Assembly (NCBI GenBank): GCA_017453705.1
Contig: JAFTEK010000253.1
Location: 1 to 5,773 of the forward strand
Source of the DNA: Treponema sp.
GTDB taxonomy: Bacteria > Spirochaetota > Spirochaetia > Treponematales > Treponemataceae
Length of the DNA: 5,773 bases
Reading direction: 5' to 3'
Of the stretch, positions 5,112 through 5,773 are shown piece after piece. The translations under genes and the position numbers were made by a program. Under the pieces are notes generated by a model, which searched no databases, had not been told where the DNA came from, and was given only the letters and a program-made list of their open reading frames with translations. Position 1 is the stretch's first letter. Every line of letters begins with the position of its first letter.

Positions 5112-5651
5112 ATGGCAGACAACGAAGCCAAGATGGAGAAGACGGTGGCAAGCCTCAAGGATGAGTACAACTCAATCCGCACAGGAAGGGCAAGTGCGTC
5201 AATTTTTGACAAGGTTCGCGTAGACTACTACGGAACCCCTACTCCGCTCAACCAGGTCGGGCAGATTTCAATACCCGAGGCCAGGACTATAGTGGTCTCC
5301 CCCTTTGACAAGGCAATAATCGGGGACATAGAAAAAGCAATCCAGAAAGCGGAGCTTGGGCTTAATCCGTCCAACGACGGCAAGGTCATCCGCATATCAA
5401 TTCCGCCGCTGACCCAGGAGAGGCGCAAGGATTTGGTCAAACAGGCCAAGGCCACCGCCGAGAACTACAGGACGACAATCAGGAACATCAGGCGCGACGG
5501 CAACGACGCGCTCAAGAAACAGCAGAAAGCAGGTGAAATCACCGAGGATCAGCTCAAGCAGGAGACTGACAAGCTCCAGAAACTGACTGACAAATATATA
5601 GAAGAGATAAACAAGGTGTACGCCGACAAAGAAAAAGAGATTATGGAATAA
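5112..5651 (+). CDS. frr: Ribosome recycling factor
   Basis: RRF works with EF-G after termination to split the 70S ribosome from mRNA. The 179-residue product, about six shorter than the E. coli protein, has both parts of domain I: the N-terminal helix with [19 protein letters not shown] (15-33) and the C-terminal helices from about residue 104 to the end, including the conserved RNIRRDGND (124-132). The middle domain II contains [20 protein letters not shown] (37-56) and VVSPFDK (61-67). The start is fixed by aggggg (5101-5106), five bases before the ATG, and the shortening is all at the N-terminus. In many bacteria pyrH lies between tsf and frr; here frr follows tsf directly across a 75-bp gap. 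uppS begins six bases after its stop. Confidence 0.97.
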   Translation: MADNEAKMEKTVASLKDEYNSIRTGRASASIFDKVRVDYYGTPTPLNQVGQISIPEARTIVVSPFDKAIIGDIEKAIQKAELGLNPSNDGKVIRISIPPLTQERRKDLVKQAKATAENYRTTIRNIRRDGNDALKKQQKAGEITEDQLKQETDKLQKLTDKYIEEINKVYADKEKEIME

Positions 5652-5657
5652 CAGGCT

Positions 5658-5773
5658 GTGAAAAGCTCTGCGATAAACCAGGACCGCTCCACCCTCCCCC
5701 GTCACGTTGGAATCATCATGGACGGAAACGGGCGGTGGGCAAAACAGAGGGGTCTTGTCAGGACAAAAGGTCA
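5658..5773 (+). CDS. uppS: Undecaprenyl diphosphate synthase, N-terminal fragment (cut by window edge)
   Basis: UppS is the cis-prenyltransferase that extends farnesyl diphosphate with eight isopentenyl units to make the C55 lipid carrier for peptidoglycan. The fragment gives 38 codons and part of the next. The family signature [20 protein letters not shown] begins at residue 13, and Asp22 is the counterpart of the catalytic magnesium-binding Asp. The final RTKG plus a partial His codon fits the conserved (R)..GH motif. The start is taken as GTG at 5658, because no ATG lies in frame between the frr stop and the internal Met of IIMDGN. Only a weak ribosome binding site (agg, 5653-5655) is present, so translation is probably coupled to frr, whose stop is six bases upstream. 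Confidence 0.93.
   Translation, partial: MKSSAINQDRSTLPRHVGIIMDGNGRWAKQRGLVRTKG

Overview
The window looks like a piece of a spirochaete chromosome, most likely Treponema. The reasons are the run rpsB-tsf-frr-uppS with no pyrH between tsf and frr, an S2 protein with a long acidic tail, and neighbouring exported lipoprotein and HEAT-repeat genes. The assignment is inferred from gene order and protein features read by eye; no database search was possible.

Left edge (1-300): the first 45 codons of an IS256/Mutator-type transposase on the minus strand, cut by the window edge, followed by AT-rich sequence with a tandem 19-bp motif that may belong to the element's end. After a possible terminator and a good sigma70-type promoter comes a plus-strand lipoprotein gene (409-1257) with a Glu-Pro-Lys repeat region. 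The promoter sits so close to the ATG that the mRNA may be leaderless.

Middle (1258-2562): a 268-bp intergenic stretch holds a three-tier hairpin and two terminator-like structures, then a promoter for a secreted HEAT-repeat-like protein (1526-2218). A bidirectional terminator separates that gene from a convergent tRNA-Arg(CCG), which has its own consensus promoter on the minus strand. Between the tRNA promoter and maf lies a compact block of palindromes, including a perfect 19-bp stem, that resembles a dispersed intergenic repeat.

Right part (2563-5773): maf (nucleotide pyrophosphatase), then the translation cluster rpsB (S2), tsf (EF-Ts), frr (ribosome recycling factor) and the start of uppS (undecaprenyl diphosphate synthase). 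These couple ribosome assembly, elongation-factor recycling and ribosome recycling with synthesis of the cell-wall lipid carrier. Hairpins just before the rpsB ribosome binding site and between tsf and frr are candidate control or processing elements. Most of the window is ordinary housekeeping sequence; the unexplained signals are in the intergenic regions, and I see no clear new multi-gene system.
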